The notes beneath the pieces were generated by a model. The model searched no databases, was not told where the DNA came from, and saw only the letters and a program-made list of their open reading frames with translations. From positions 55,194,093 through 55,258,092 of the forward strand of contig NC_080426.1 of NCBI RefSeq assembly GCF_029873635.1: a stretch of 64,000 nt of DNA. The letters run 5' to 3'. The DNA comes from Malania oleifera. Its lineage: Eukaryota; Streptophyta; Magnoliopsida; Santalales; Ximeniaceae. The translations under genes and the position numbers were made by a program. Positions 24,890-38,223 of the stretch are shown here, piece by piece (position 1 is the stretch's first letter; every line of letters starts with the position of its first letter).

Positions 24890-26342
24890 TACACTTGTAG
24901 TAAATAAATTGTGAAAATGTAAAGTGCACACATGATATATTATCAGGGTTTGGCCAATACTGCCTACGTCCCTGCCTTGGCTCACCAATATAAAGATTCC
25001 ACTAATGCTCACTTAATGGGTGGAGCGACACCAGTTAAACCAGGTCAATTAATGGGGCTGACCTTAACCTCCAACCGCACCTTACCAGGATAGTGCACCT
25101 ATCTTTCCTAATTGGGTCTAAGGTAATTCAGGATTATTCAATAGGACTAGTCTCCCTCTTCAGGCCCACACCTAGAATACAACAAATGTAAAACTCTACG
25201 TACATGGAAATATACTTCTACACAAGCATATATATACTACAATACACGCAAGATAATCTAAGAACTATAAGCTCAATGGTGTATATGTGCAAACAACACT
25301 CAGTATAATGTATAATTCTCAAATATGCACAAGAATATTCAAATGAGCTATTCTTTGAAACAAGATATACTAAATCTTAATGTTAGATTAGGGTTTCAAA
25401 GATGCTAGCAATAATATTCAAACAAACTCAAAAATATTTTCTCAATGTAGCAAGCACGACAGTTGTTTGAAATCAAGCTTGTAAAAATATTTTTGCACAC
25501 AAAATATGGGCTAAGGTATCTTGCAATATCAATGCAAAGACCCACAAGCCACTAAGTTTTGCCAACACAAGATTTATTAGATTAAATCAGTGGGAAAACT
25601 TATGTTTAACTCTCAATATCAAAATCAATCAACAAATAACACAATAAGAGTTTTAAGCAAATTGGAGTGGAATATAAACACTCAAAGCACTCTCACAAAG
25701 CTTGGATGATCAAGGAATAGGTGTATAAGAGTGTATAGGAATAGTATGAGCAAAATAAGATTTAAAAATTTGAGAGAGTTTTGGCTTAATCATTTTTTCT
25801 AATCGCCCCTAATTTGTGCAAATGAACTCATATATATAGGCAAGGCACAAATTATGACAGTTGGGGGACACTAGGGGAATTATTAAATTGTTTTAATTCT
25901 TTTTAAGAAAAGTAACCCCATTTAACCGCTCTTAACCACGGTGAAAAATTGTGCAACCCGAGAGTTTCGAACGCCTAACTTGAAGTTTGGTCGCTTAAAC
26001 AAACAATAGAAAATGTGCTTTTGAACGTTCGAGTGCCTAAAAAAAGGTTCGGTCTGCTGAACCGAAGGTGATTTCAAAAGACCGCTGTTCGGTCGCCCGG
26101 TCTTGAGTTTGGTCAGCCGAACTCATGTGTTCAGTAGCCCGAGGCAAATTTGAACGTGAATTTCAGGCTACTGAGTTGGTGGGAAAATTCATAATAGCAG
26201 TTTGGTCACCCGAGGACGCTACGGTCAAATTGGTTCGGTCACCCAAAACCAAGTCAACCTTCTGACTAGTCAAGGGTTCGGTCACCCAAGGTGCTTTGAA
26301 CACCAAGGGTTCAGTCGCTCAAATCCTCACAATTTTACCCTT
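24890..26342 (-). mobile_element. LTR H (Ty1/copia-type), part 1, interrupted on both sides
   Basis: This is minus-strand LTR sequence of the family also seen in E, F, G and S1: the U5 block with CCTGCCTTGGCTCACC, a TATA-like box near 25835, and a run of GGTCGCCCGAAC-type motifs (about 25965-26330). Its left end was cut by element A. At 26342 solo LTR G is inserted, and H resumes at 30624. No coding region is seen. Confidence 0.82.
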
Positions 26343-27359
26343 TGTTAGCCTTGGTATATTCCCAAGAGGGGGGTGAATTGAGTATTTAAAATTTCTCTCC
26401 TAGGTTCAATTTAACCAACAGCAGTATTATACAAACCTAAGGTCTTTCTATTTAATCATAAACTCAATTAACACATGTACACCATATAATGAATTAAACA
26501 GAATACATACATGTGCTGAAAATCAAAAATATAAAGTACATGCACGATATGTTATCGGGATTCGTCAGATACTACCTAAGTCCCCGCCTTGGCTACACCA
26601 GCACAAGGATTCCACTATGGCTCACTTAACGGGTGGAGTGGCACTATTTACAACCAGATCAATTAGCGGTGTTGAGCTCGACCTACACCTTACCAAGATG
26701 GTGCACCTAACTTTCCTAGTCGGGTTTAAGCCAATTAGGGACTATTAAACAGGTCTGGTCTCCCTCTTCAGGCTCATGCTTGGAATACAATCAATATAAA
26801 TTTTTTGTACAAATAAACGCTTCTTATACAATCAGATATGTACCACTACGCACAATATAATCAATTCACCTCAATGATGTAAGAACTATAAGTTTGGTGC
26901 TTTACGTGTGCAATCAACACTCAAGGATGTATAATCTCAAATATGCACAGAGTGTTTGTTGACTTTTTGAGTTCGATCACTGTTTTGATGCTGACAAAGC
27001 ACATATTTCTTATGTCTGTATTTAGCATGTGAATAGGTCCATTATTAAACACACACATAAGGAAATGGCGATGGAAGCTTGCAGAACTTAAAGACTATAC
27101 GATCAAGCGCATTCCATGAAGTCGGAAGAGCAAAAAGATGAAGACATTTGTTTTTAATTTGCAATTGCATTTAATTTTATATCTTTGGTCTGTAATAATG
27201 CATGCATCTGCATGATGTGTTTGAATGCTCAGAACGATTGTAGATAGACCCTATGGACTAGCACATCTCACCAAAAACCTTTTTCTAAAAAGACTAAAAT
27301 CATACAAAGTTTTTGGAATAATTTTAGGGTCAAATTCGGGGCTAAAACGATGTTTATGA

Positions 27360-27880
27360 AAAATTCGGTCGACCAAAGGTTAACCAACACTGAATTTTTT
27401 TAGTGTCTTCAAAAAGACCTAGAAAAGACCCTAGAACACTCACCCTTACACTTGTATATGTTAGGCACTTGAATAAGGTGATTGTGTATTGAAATAGGAC
27501 CAAAATGCATAAATTGTGCACATTCGGTCGACCGAACTCCCATGTACAAAATGCCCCGGTCGATCGAACTATGTAGTTCATTTGGTCCTGGTCGACCAAA
27601 CCTCCTAAGGAGTCAACTTTTTGACCACCTGGTCAACTGAGCCCAAAATATACTCCAATGCTCTAGTCGACCGAGGGTCCTCGATAGATGCTCCAACCAC
27701 CTGGTCAACCGAACTTAATAGTTCAAATCTTCTCAGTCGACCGAATCGCGCTATTTAGAAAAATCGCCTTTGAGACCTTGCCTAGTCGACTAAGACCTTA
27801 GTTCATTTCTTGCCCGGTCGACTAAACCTCAAGAACTTCGGTCGACCGCACTTGTTCTGGTCGACCGGTGCTCTCGAGTT
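27360..27880 (+). promoter_or_regulatory. TTCGGTCGACCGAA palindrome array in copia-type LTR
   Basis: About a dozen copies or variants (ATTCGGTCGACCGAAC, CCGGTCGATCGAAC, CTGGTCGACCAAAC, CTAGTCGACCGAGG, CCGGTCGACTAAAC and others) occur in 520 bp, ending about 100 bp before the TATA box. Parallel arrays: H 25965-26330, G 29820-30190, E 3' LTR 31460-31840, F 33265-33640, E 5' LTR 39410-39735; in E, G and H many units read GGTCGCCCGA. Confidence 0.7.
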
Positions 27881-28629
27881 GGAATATTTTTTAAGTGTTT
27901 AAAACGTCATTAAAACTTAATTAAACTTTTCCAAAATACCGAGCGTGTCCCCAATGGTCATATTTGTTACAAACTCTATAAATACCCCCTCATTACTCCA
28001 AATTAGTAACTTTGATTAACTCCAAATTTCTCTCTAATCCTCTGTTAATCAAAGTTCCCCCAACTCATTTTTATTGCAAAAATTTCTTCTTTGGGGCAAA
28101 ATATTTTATTCAAATCTCCCCAACTCTCTTTCATGCATTTATTTCAAAATCTTCTTTGAGGAGAATATTTTATTTAGGGCATTTCATTTGCACATATTCT
28201 CACTAGGCACCAAATATTTGAAAAAACATTTCTGAGAATATTGCTTAGGTTTTCTCCCGGTTATTTCTTTGATAAATATTTTTGGGAGAAAATTTTCTAT
28301 TGCACAAATATTTTTATTGAGCTTAACTCCTAGATTGTCCAAGTATTTCTCACTTGCATAAATATTTATTGGAGAACATAATACATATTTTTCATACACA
28401 TTCTAGTTGTGCAAAAATCATTGAAAGAGCAAAACCCTAGGTTCTCCTATATTATTATTGAAATATCTTTTTGGAGAAAACTTTTTATTAGGGTGTAAAT
28501 ATACTTAAGCACCCTTACTCCCTTGAGCATTATTTCATATCATTGGAGTGTGTATTTTTTTGAGCTTATTGTGTACATCTCTGCTTGTATTTTTCAGAAG
28601 CATTTTCATATACAAAATTTTTTTACTGT

Positions 28630-28835
28630 AACAGTTGGGTTCAGCCCGTTAATTGAACTAAGGAGTTTCAGTCCCGTAAGTGAGACCAGTTCAGTTTAAC
28701 CCGAAATTGAACTGGGGAGTCTCAGCCCTGTAAATGAGACTAGTTCGGCTCAGCCTAGTAATTGAGTTGGGGTTTTCCTCACCCCGTAAGGAGAGGATGT
28801 AAAAGGTTTTTGCTCCGCCCGGTTAAGTGAGTAGG
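28630..28835 (+). repeat. Tandem repeat with splice-donor-like motifs in LTR S1
   Basis: Three to four units of roughly 50-60 bp, each with an ATTGAACT or ATTGAG segment and CCCGTAAGTGAG or a variant (CCTGTAAATGAG, CCCGTAAGGAGAG, GGTTAAGTGAG). The reverse complement occurs in E's 5' LTR at about 38590-38790. GTAAGT is the plant 5' splice-site consensus; a splicing role is speculation. Confidence 0.75.
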
Positions 28836-30239
28836 TTTAGTGGAATCCTTGGGAGGTATGCCCAAGGCGGGAACATAGGCTGATTTTGGCCAAACCTCGA
28901 TAACAAATCTTGTGTCTTTCTCTCCCTATCTCATTTTAATTACTGCACGTTAAATTCAGCATGTGTATGCCTATTTATTTACTATTATATTTAGTTGCAT
29001 GCACACACTTACATTGAATGAGATACACACGTATGCATGAACTAATAGCTTAATCATTTTATATACACACGTTTAATATTGAATGGTTTATGATACGTGG
29101 TGAATCAACGTAATTGTTTAAATTAGCTAAAAATGCTTTAAAACCCAATTCACCCCCCCCCCTCTTGGGATCACACCAATACCAACAGTGTTCTAACAAG
29201 CTAATCTTTGAAAGAAAAGTATATTAAATCTCAATATCATATTAGTGTTTCAAAGATACTAGCAATGATATTCAAATAAACTCAAAAAATATTTTCTCAA
29301 ATGTATCTAACACAAGAGTTGTTTGAAATCTAGTTTTGTAAAATATTTTGTACACAAAAATAAAGCTATAGGAATCTTGCAATGACAATGTAAAGATCTT
29401 TAAGCTTATGAGTTTATCCCAACACAAGATTTTATCAATAAAAATATGTGGGATAAACTATGTTAAACTCCCCAAAATCAATATCAAATATTAAAGCAAT
29501 ACAATGGGAGTATTCGCAATGCCTAATAAGAACTAGCACAATTTGTAAACTCTCACAGTGCTAAGATGTAAGGGAATGAATATATGAGAGTGGAGTGGAA
29601 TACGCAAAAATAGGCTTTTTGAGATTGAGCGGATTTTTCACTAATTATATTTCTAATCTCTCTTTAATTTTGCAAATGAGCCTCTATATATAGAGAATGG
29701 CAAAATGATAACCATTGGGGGACGCATAGGGCATTCTTAATTTATTAAAAAGAGTTTAGTAAAATTAACCCTGTTTAACCCTTTAACCTTGGTAAAAATA
29801 TTATTCAACCCGAGAGGATTTAGATGACTGAACTTTAGTTCAGTCCCCCGAATAGACTCATCAGATAAATTTATAAAAAATGGTTCGGGTGCCCGAGTTT
29901 GGGACTGGGTGGCTGAACTAAAGTCAGTACCATATGGTGCGAGATTCGGGTGCCCGGTTCAAAGGTCAGCAGCCTAAACTGGTCAGTTTGGTCACCCAAG
30001 GCCATAATGAACGTGAATGTTCGGTAGCCCGAGTAGTTGAGAAGTCCTTTTCAGAGGATTCAGGCCCTCGAGGGAGATAGGAACATTTTGTGTTCGGTCA
30101 CCCGAGAGCTGGTCAAATTGTTGACTACTCAATAGTTTTGGCGCTGGAGGTGATTTGTTCACCTAGGGTTCGGTCGCCCGACCTCTCTCAATTTTTTCAA
30201 TTAAGCCCAATTTCACTTCAATTGATTCCAAATTTTTGC

Positions 30240-31020
30240 TTCAATTAACTCCCCTGATGTGATAAGTGATGATAGGGACTATGAATGCTAAGTGCTGGGA
30301 CCTAGGGGTCGATTTAAGGTCATTTTGCTTTCCAAAAAAATCCGGTGTCGGTCAACCAATCCCTAAGGTCAAACTACGGTCTTGAGCTTTAGTTCCAACA
30401 TGCATGTCATGCATTAATTATTACAGACCGTTCCTATATTACTATTACAGACCCAAATTACACAAAATATAAATTACAATGAGTCTTTAGGATCTTTAGT
30501 CTTCAACTCTTCTTATGTGCCAGCATATGATCTGATAATATAAACCTGCACACAAACTTGATAGATATTAAATACCGAGGTATTTGTCATGATCAAAATG
30601 GGATGTGAACAATAGGCTCAATACCCTCGAAGTCCTGTTTTACTTCAATTAATTTCCCTAATAATATATGTGATATTAGGGACTATTTTACATGTAAGTG
30701 CAAGGACCTAAAGTTTTTCTAAGGTCTTTGAGTTAGTCTCAAAAACCTGGCGTCAGTTGACCTTGTCTAAGGTCATTTGAGCTTGTAGTTCTTACCATGC
30801 ATGATATGCATCAATATTAGAGACCTTTCCTATTTTACTATTACATACCCAAAATGAACATAATGTAAATTACAATAAATGAGTCTTCAGGATCTTTAGT
30901 TTTCAAGTCTTCATATGTCATCAAGTGATCTTACTAACATGAGCCTGCACACAACTTGATAGACATTAAATATCGGAGTATTTTTCCTAATCAAAACAAG
31001 GTATGACCCATAGGGTCAAC
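30240..31020 (-). repeat. Two similar LTR ends side by side (G then H)
   Basis: About 30240-30623 and 30640-31020 are near-duplicates (TTGATAGATATTAAATACCG versus TTGATAGACATTAAATATCG). They are explained by the nesting: the first is the U3 start of G, the second the U3 start of H. Confidence 0.8.
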
Positions 31021-31021
31021 A
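30624..31021 (-). mobile_element. LTR H, part 2
   Basis: It continues H after G and ends GGGTCAACA (minus-strand LTR start TGTTGACCC). The next bases, AAATGCTTCAAAG, belong to E's 3' LTR and match 38956 onward, so H sits in E's LTR. Confidence 0.8.
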
Positions 31022-32265
31022 AAATGCTTCAAAGATTTGTACCCTAATAAAATATTTCTCCAAAAAATATTTTCAATGAGAAGTAGAAGAACCTAGGGTT
31101 TTGGTTTTTCAAATGACTTTTGCAACATAAAAATTTATCTATGAAAGTATAGATGCAAAAAGAGATGCCTAAATGAAATACTCTTTTAAAATGATTTTCA
31201 AAGAAAGAATAAAAGAGAGTTGGAGAGAATAAAACATTTTGCCCCAAAGAAAATATTTTTGCATTAAAAATGGTTTGGAGGCACTTTGATTAATAAAATA
31301 ATTTGAGAGGATTTAGGAGTTAATCAAAGTTTCTAATAAAAGAAAATGAGGGGATATTTATAGTTTTTCAACAAAATATGACCGTTGGAGACCTATTGGA
31401 AATTTTAGAAAAGTTTAATCTCAATTACTCTTAATTACCCGTGGTAAAAATGGGCCAACTCGAGAGTTTCAGTCACCCGAGCCATAGGTTCGGTCGCCCA
31501 AACACTCATAGAAGGAAAAGGCTTTTCATGCATTCGGGTGCCCGGTATAAGGTTCGGTTGGCTGAGTATAAGGTATTTCCAAACTCCTCAAGGTTTGGTC
31601 GCCTGGTCCTAAGTTTGGTCTGTCAAACTTGCCACTTTGGTCGCCCAAGGTATTTTTGAACGTCAAGTTTGGGTGCCCGGGGAAGGTGGAAAAAGTTTGC
31701 ATTCAAGGTTCGGTCAATCGTGAAGATTTAGTTCATTTCGATTCGGTCACCTAACCCAAGTCAACAATTTTGACTAGTCAACTATTCGATCAACGGAGGT
31801 GTTTTCAATGCACACGGTTCAGTCACTTGAAGCCCTTTCACACTTAAGATTTAGGTCCTATTTTTTAGTATGGTTACGTGTAGGAACCTAGGGTCTATCT
31901 AAGTTCATTTGAGCTTTTTAAATAGTCTCAAAAACCTAAGGTTAGTCAACGATCCTGTGGCTCCCTATGGTCAATCTATGGTCCTATCTAAGCAAATAAT
32001 CATATCACGCAGATGCATGCATTATTACAAACCAAATAATAAAAATGAATGCAATTACAATAAGAAATAAATGTCTTCTTTGTCTTTTTACTCTTCTGAC
32101 TTCATGGAATGTGCTTGATCGTATAGGCTTTAAGTCCTGCAAGTTTCCATCGTCATTTCCTTATGTATGTGTTAAATTAATGGACCTGTTCACATGCTAA
32201 ATACACACATAAGAAACATGTACTTTGTTAGCATCAAAACAGGGATCGAACTCAAAAAGTCAACA
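31022..32265 (-). repeat. Partial 3' LTR of element E
   Basis: It matches 38956-40202 closely over its whole length (same TTTGGTTTTTCAAATGAC and ACCCTAATAAAATATTTCTC blocks). Motif array at about 31460-31840, TATA-like TATTTATAG on the plus strand near 31349. It ends AAGTCAACA, then AATCTCCCCCTTTTAT, the complement of the polypurine tract. Confidence 0.88.
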
Positions 32266-32280
32266 ATCTCCCCCTTTTAT
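32266..32280 (-). other. Polypurine tract of element E
   Basis: Minus strand AAAAGGGGGAGAT directly precedes TGTTGACTTTTTGAG, the LTR start. Confidence 0.8.
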
Positions 32281-32759
32281 ATGATGACAAATGCATTGGA
32301 GCAAAATGAGTACTGCCTGAAAGGGCTCTCCCTAAGAATATGCATAATATAAAATATAAACAATAAAGTTCAAGCATATTCACGAAAGAAGACATTACAA
32401 TAAATTATGCATTCAGTTTTAACATTAAGGCACATGCTCAGATATTTTGCCCCTATATTTGCCCTTGAACAGAAATTTCCCTTTTTGGTCATAAACATTT
32501 TGCTCATAAAAATTCTCTCCCTTTTGTCATCAGCAAAAGGGTTAAGTTAAGTAGAAAACATTTTGAGTATTTAAATCAAATTTAGAAAAGATAACTCCCC
32601 CTTTGTAAAAAAAAAAATTCGATTTGTTTAGAAAATACTCTCCCTTTTATGGTTTTAGCATTTATTTTTCATACAACACAATATAACTGGTGATTAAAAA
32701 AAATGTCATGATAACCATGGTCAAACTAGAAGTATACACAAACCAATTCATTTAGAACA

Positions 32760-34870
32760 CGTTGACTTTTTGAGTTTGTCTCGTGTTTTGATTATGACAA
32801 ATCACAGTATCTCATCTGTGTGTTAAGTGTATGAACAAGTTTATTTTTCTAAACACGGTTGACAGATGAGAAGTGGAAGCCAAGAAGCAATTAAACGAGC
32901 GCATCATTCAGCGCAATCCATGGAATTGCCAAGGAACTGAGCATGAGCCTTTATTTGTTTTAAGTTGTATTTTTATATATTTATTTTGATTCGAGTCTAT
33001 AATAATTTATGGTCTAAAATAATCTGCATATCATGCATAATAGGTATTTATGCTTAGGATACCTTAGTCTGACCATAGGGAAAACAAATGACCATAGACA
33101 AACTTTGAACGACTGACGCTAGATTTTTTAAGCTAAATTAAAATGCCTAGACCTTAGAAAGACCCTAGGTCCTTGCACTTGCACTTAGGAAAGTCCTCAT
33201 TATCTATCAAGGGAAATCATTTTTCAAAAGCAGGACTAAGGTGCTAAAATGTTAAGGATCCGGGCGACTAAACCTTGGCATTGAAAATGCATCGGTCGAC
33301 CAAATATGGAAAAATCAATAGTGTTGACCTGACTTCAGACGACCGAACCGATTTGAACTAAGTGTCCTTGGTTGACTGAACATTCAAACTTGACTTTTCC
33401 ACCAACCTGGGCGCCCAAACTTCATGTTCAAAATACCTTCAGGTGACCAAAAGCGTAAGTTCAGCATACCGAACTTAAGTCCGAGCGACCGAACCTCAAA
33501 CATTTTGAAAATCGCCTAGTTCAGCAAGTCGAACAGCTTCTCAGGCACCCAAACATGAAAAACTCACTTTTTCTCATGTGCCTGTTCGGGCAACCGAACT
33601 TATGGCTCAGTCGACTGAAACTCTTGAGCTGGCTTATTTTTACTGCAGATAATTAAGGGAAAATTAGGGTTATTTTTTATAAACATGTTTTAAACAATTT
33701 AAATTATTACCCTTATGTCCCAACGGTAATATTTTTGAGTGAGGCTATATATATAGGTTCATTTGCAAAGATTAAGCCAAGATTAGGGAGTTTGATTAAG
33801 AAAATTTTCTTTGATTTTTTAGAGAGCCCTTTCTTCATACACAACCCATATACTCATCCATTTGATCATTCTATTACAAAATCCTATTTAGTAAGAGTAT
33901 CTTGAGAGATCCTACACTGCTTTAACTCTCTTTGTTGTGCTGATTGTTGATTTTTTAAAGGAGAGTTAAGCCAAAGATTTTCCCCATAGATTTAGTTCAT
34001 AAATTTATTGTGTGGGGAAAATCATGCTAGCTTGTGAGTCGCATTTTGATTGCAAGACTCTTAAGTTTGTCTTGTGTTGTGAAGCAGATATTTTTCTAAC
34101 AAGCTTGTTTTACAAATATCTCTTGTGCTTAATATTTTTTGAAAATCATTTTTGAGATATTTGATCATTCTATTGGAAATATTTGAAACCCTACTTGTGA
34201 TTGATATATATCTATATATTGTTTCAAAGATAGTTTGATACACTCTCACACATTTATTGCATATTGACATTATATTGAGAGTAGTTTCACTTGACTAATC
34301 TCACCTGAGCATAAATACTATTATCTGTGAGTGCATTGATTATACTGTGTGTATTGGTACAAATCTACTTAGCATAGAAGCACTTATTTTGTATGCAAAA
34401 ATTTGATATTCATTGCTGTATTTCAGGTGTGGCCTAAGGGGGTGTTGATCTGACCCGTAAGGATCGGTAGGGCCATCTTCGCCCCGCAAGGAGAGTTCGT
34501 AGAGGTTGAGTTCAATCCTGGTAATTTGACCTAGTTGTAAACGGTGTCGCTTCACCCGTTAAGTGAGCAATAGTGGTAATACTCGGGCTTGCGAGCTAAG
34601 GCAAGGATGTAGGCAATTTTGGCCAAACCCCGATAACATATCTGGTTTAGTTTTATTTTCCACAATTTATATTCCTGCACATGTATGTTATTGTGTGAAT
34701 GTTGCGCATGATTTAATTTCCGCATCTTTCATTTATTTGTGCATTTGGGTTTATAAGTATATAGACATACCCTAGGTTGAGTAATACTGCTTGTGGAATC
34801 TGGTTTAATTTAGGAAGAATTTTTAAATACCCAATTCACCTCCCCTCTTGGGAATACACCAATTCCAACA
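32760..34870 (+). mobile_element. Solo LTR F (Ty1/copia-type)
   Basis: 2111 bp, from CGTTGACTTTTTGAG (TG mutated to CG) to ACACCAATTCCAACA. Perfect 5-bp target duplication GAACA at 32755-32759 and 34871-34875. TATA box TATATATATA near 33746, motif array at about 33265-33640. It lies in E's interior in the opposite orientation. Confidence 0.92.
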
Positions 34871-34875
34871 GAACA

Positions 34876-37800
34876 CAACATAAGACCCGCAAAAGATTAG
34901 AATTTAAAAACATACGGCATATGATTGCAAGACATGGTTTGAGCATAAGAGTGGCCTAACTAGTTCATATGCATTTCATGAACAATCAATGAACCAGTTA
35001 TGCAATACAACACCCTTAAAACAATTTCATGACATAAAAGTTCTAAGACAGGATAGCACAAGTCATGAAACATAAAGCATACAAGCAAGAAACAAGATAT
35101 ATTCTATGAAATTTCATTTCTTGAAATTGAAATAAGTGTATATATATATATCTCCCCTTATGATTTTTGATAGGTCTTGGGGGCAATGCTTGCTAAAAAA
35201 GAAACTTTAATATAAAGTTCAAGTAAGTATCATTTTCCTGGTTAAGCATTTGAGCATATTCCAAAAAGATAAAACCAGAAAAACAACCATATAGATCCCA
35301 AAAATATCAAGAAATTTTAGACAAGGATTATATGGCCAAACCTAAGACACTATGGCTAAGTGATATATTTTAAATCAAAATTTTCAATAAGATTATCACA
35401 CTAAAGCACAAGCCACAGAAAATTCAAAAAACAAATCTAAGCCTAAAATGTTGGTGAGCATAACAAGATGGACAGTTAATTTTAGATGCTCCCCCTATCA
35501 ATTTGAGTTCGTGCTTAGATTCAGTCAACTACTTATACTAATTTTAATTTTGAAAAATTCATTAAGAGTTTGACCAATATAAGTATTATTTTTCATTCTA
35601 AAATGAATTTTACTAGGTATCGGTTAAATCATTTGTTTTCCACCAGTAAAATGTCCCTAAACACACATGCGCTAAAAATAAAATACTAAGTCATGCATGG
35701 TGTTCATCCGTACCATGAACAATCCATATCAAAGATTGATTCAGTAGAGATAGGATATGAAGTTTAAGGTAAAAACAATTTCGGACTCAAAAAGTAGAAA
35801 CAATGAAAAATATGAGTCCCTGGGTCAGATGCTATTAATCCTTTTCGCCAGGATGGGACTTAAACTCTGCAGTATAGTCTCAGGCATACATAAGAGCATT
35901 AACGTTCAAGGATGAATTTCATTCAAGCACACTCAATACATGTTCATCCTTCTAAATATTACTCAGCATGCAAGAGATTATAAGCACTAAGCTCTTATTC
36001 ATTTTCTTAAGAGTGGGGCTTAAGCTCCCCTTGTATATTTGTATGCATGCTTACTTGCATTAGGCTCAAGGATGATGTTCGTTTAAAAGCAGCCATCAAA
36101 AATTCATCCTAATTTCAGCATGTAGTAAATACTAGACATTTAGCTCATATATGCATGACATATTGCTTTTCAATTTAAAGCACGATAGCCAACCAAAACT
36201 ATACTCAAAGGTAATGCAATAGGGGTTCAAAATAAGAATAACACAACTCAAAATACTCAATGAGTGTGTGTGACATAAACACTCCCCTTATGTCATGCAA
36301 TTCTCCTAGTTTATGGACCATCATCAAGATATAAGACATTTATTTATAAGGATGATGCTTTACCATTTGGGTCCGGAATAAAAGTGCACAACCCAAAGAA
36401 TTTGACCAAATGGTGTCCATGAACTAGTTCCTCTTAGGTCCATAAAATGTGTACATGTTTTCAATTCAGTGCAAACTAATAGGATTTAACATGTACTAAT
36501 TTATTTAATTATCCAGCAACGTAGGAAATAAACATGAAGATTATGCATGTTATTTAGTTTAGCACATACTATTTAAGATTCAACATGCACTAATTAACTA
36601 TCAAATTATTTTGCATGCATAAAAAATAATCATTAAGTTCACCTAGCATGCATTTTATCATCATTCATTCAAGTACATGGCTTCATTTTTGGGAAAAGCT
36701 CTACCAAAATTTCGGTAGCATGCCATCTATAAATTGAATATTTTTCCATTTTTCCATGTACTAGAACCCTGATAGATTCGCGCAAACAATTCAAAAATAA
36801 TTTGCATCACGCAAACATCATTTAATTTGAGCATGCAAGAACCTATATCCACTACCAGCATGCAATTCACATCACTGCACCCGCCATGTAGGAGGCATTC
36901 AATACAAGCATGTATTCAATAGTTCAATCAATATATCAAATAAAATATAAACTATTCATACTAAAATATAATCATTTTGCAAACAATGGACAGTTGCATT
37001 CAACTCAAACAGCAGATCAAGCTAAAATTTCAGTCATCTATCAGATGATATAAACATTAGGCAAAGATGGATATTTAGCATTCAGCGCAAACAAATCATC
37101 CAATAAACAAAACAAGATAAGCATAACATAATATATTGCTTATAGGATGAATTTTGTTTAAAAAAAAAAAAAGAAAGGCTGCTCCCCCTCGATTATGCAG
37201 CCAATTGAAGATGATTAAACTGTTAAGCTTCAAAATAAGTTTAGGGTAAAAAATATGTAGTACTAGAATAATTCCCTAAAGCTCAATTTCATGTGTTGGA
37301 CAAAGATATGATATATTTAAGATATTCATACTAAGGCATATAGAGCATTAAAAATTCAGCAAATAAATATAATTTTGTCCAGTAAACAGGGGATAGCCAA
37401 TATATTCATACGTTACCCAATCATAATGATATGTATACGTAAAGCTTTGACTAGATATGATCATTAAAACTCACATATTTGCTAGACTTTCCTAAGGTTC
37501 TTAGTTTAATAATAGAATATACTAAATATAATCTTTTAAGCACGGAACTCTATTTAATCATTTAAAGCATTTTGATTTCTTATATATATCCTAAAATCTT
37601 ATGAGAATTAATAAAATTTCTTCTTAAGTGCACCTCATAAGATGGCATGTTATAATCACAAAACTATCATATGATTCACATAGTAATAATAAACATAAAA
37701 CATACAGCATGTGAATCAAGCATCAAATAACATAGAAGGAGGAAGATATACCTTTCCAATTTACTTCTTCTTAATTGATTGAGCTTATAGTGGCTTTCAC

Positions 37801-38223
37801 CTCTCTCTCAATTTTTCTATATTTTTCAGATATTCCCAAAAACCTTAGCACTACAACAAGACATGAACTTTTCAATAACATTAGTAGCTAAGGCAAAGTA
37901 ACAGTATGCATGGCACTCAAATGATATGTATTAAAACACATGTCATGCAAAATCAATTCATTTTCAAATTTTTGGAAATTATGCATTTTAAAATCATTTT
38001 TCTATGGGATATGATTTCCTTTGAAAAACACTTTCCAAATCCTCCGATCATTTGATTTTAAAAAAGCATTTTCAAATTTCAAATTGGAAAATCTACGCAA
38101 TAAAACTAGTAGAGGATTTGCAAGGCGCTGACCCTCAAAACAGGGATACACCAAAAAAAATGAGTTGTTGCAATCTTTATGCAAATGCAGTTAAGCTTAC
38201 TGCAACCTCTTTCTGATACCAAT
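34876..38223 (-). other. Coding-free interior of element E
   Basis: About 3.3 kb, AT-rich, with no reading frame that resembles gag, protease, RT or integrase. Short oligopurine tracts of the polypurine type recur on the minus strand (AGGGGAGA near 35151, TAGGGGGAGC near 35488, AAGGGGAGC near 36024, AAGGGGAGTG near 36285, GAGGGGGAGCAG near 37181). The stretch next to the 5' LTR (about 38000-38205) has no gag start. Only short chance frames are present. Confidence 0.65.
38205..38223 (-). other. Primer-binding site of element E
   Basis: Minus strand ATTGGTATCAGAAAGAGG follows the LTR end CCAACA. The first ten bases TGGTATCAGA fit the initiator-methionine tRNA end, and the rest diverges. Confidence 0.75.

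Larger units (their letters stand above)
26957..29187 (+). mobile_element. Solo LTR S1 (Ty1/copia-type)
   Basis: 2231 bp from TGTTGACTTTTTGAG to ACCAATACCAACA, with a perfect 5-bp target duplication GTGTT (26952-26956 and 29188-29192). TATA box TATAAATA at 27977-27984. The U5 end contains the CCCCCCTCTTGGG block typical of this LTR family. It lies inside solo LTR G, opposite strand. Confidence 0.93.
26343..30623 (-). mobile_element. Solo LTR G (Ty1/copia-type), itself interrupted by solo LTR S1
   Basis: It reads, in plus orientation, from TGTTAGCCTTGG to GGCTCAATA (CA mutated to TA). The flanks CCCTT (26338-26342) and CCCTC (30624-30628) fit a 5-bp duplication with one change. Without S1 it is about 2.05 kb. 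TATA box on the minus strand near 29690, motif array at about 29820-30190. No internal domain is attached, so it is a solo LTR left by LTR-LTR recombination. Confidence 0.82.

Noticed and set aside
31441..31659. Frame with repeated FGRP residues
   Set aside because: It is the translation of the GGTCGCCCGA motif array in E's LTR; a similar antisense frame at 39378-39647 has the same cause.
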